From the NCBI GenBank assembly GCA_031548675.1, contig JAVBQU010000173.1:1-17256 (forward strand): DNA of 17,256 nucleotides, given 5' to 3'. The notes under the pieces are model-generated. The model saw only the letters and a program-made list of their open reading frames with translations, was not told the origin of the DNA and ran no database searches. Source of the DNA: JAVBQU01 sp031548675. GTDB taxonomy: Bacteria; Bacteroidota; Bacteroidia; Bacteroidales; P3. Numbering within the stretch: the first letter of the stretch is position 1; every line of letters begins with the position of its first letter. This document shows positions 17,222 to 17,256 of the stretch, piece after piece. Position numbers and translations under genes: made by a program.

Positions 17222-17256
17222 TTCAGATTTTTCCTTAATCTTTTATTTCACAATTC

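Overview
The window looks like a chromosomal segment from a member of the Bacteroidota, probably Bacteroidales. Four things point there: a giant secreted protein with a type IX secretion (T9SS) C-terminal sorting domain, a secreted C69 dipeptidase, a short RsmI-like methylase of the kind common in that phylum, and AT-rich spacers with candidate promoters of the Bacteroidota TTTG / TAnnTTTG type. I cannot name the genus. No RNA gene, insertion sequence, CRISPR array, phage gene or attachment site was seen.

Layout. (1) 35-7699, minus: one very large gene (2554 aa) for a modular T9SS cargo protein. It has a signal peptide, two jelly-roll/MAM-like modules, two related parallel beta-helix blocks, many CARDB/Ig-like beta-sandwich spacers and a C-terminal sorting domain. 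(2) 7700-8155: a 456-bp AT-rich divergent spacer with candidate promoters. (3) 8156-10922, plus: an LptF/LptG-family permease (GTG start) overlapping by 23 bp a GT4-type glycosyltransferase. (4) 10903-16539, minus, converging on the glycosyltransferase with a 20-bp tail-to-tail overlap. In transcription order these genes are an RsmI-like SAM methyltransferase, a C69 dipeptidase, an SGNH/GDSL-like secreted protein and an MBOAT acyltransferase. (5) 16766-17221, minus: a low-molecular-weight protein-tyrosine phosphatase, separated from (4) by a 226-bp repeat-rich spacer.

Most of the window serves the cell envelope: lipopolysaccharide export (LptF/G), glycan synthesis (GT4), glycan acylation (an MBOAT membrane acyltransferase with a secreted SGNH partner), peptide hydrolysis outside the cytoplasm (C69) and a surface or released T9SS protein. 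The strongest functional pairing is MBOAT plus SGNH, which resembles known two-component polysaccharide or peptidoglycan O-acetylation pairs, although the acceptor here is unknown.

The most notable observations are the internally duplicated architecture of the 2554-aa protein, a roughly 50-residue hydrophobic insertion in the MBOAT core, a periplasmic insertion in the permease, and short repeat debris in the 14.1-kb and 16.6-kb spacers. That debris includes an 8-bp-stem hairpin flanked by imperfect 32-33-bp direct repeats. I found no clear evidence for an entirely new system; the acylation pair and the large surface protein are the best leads.
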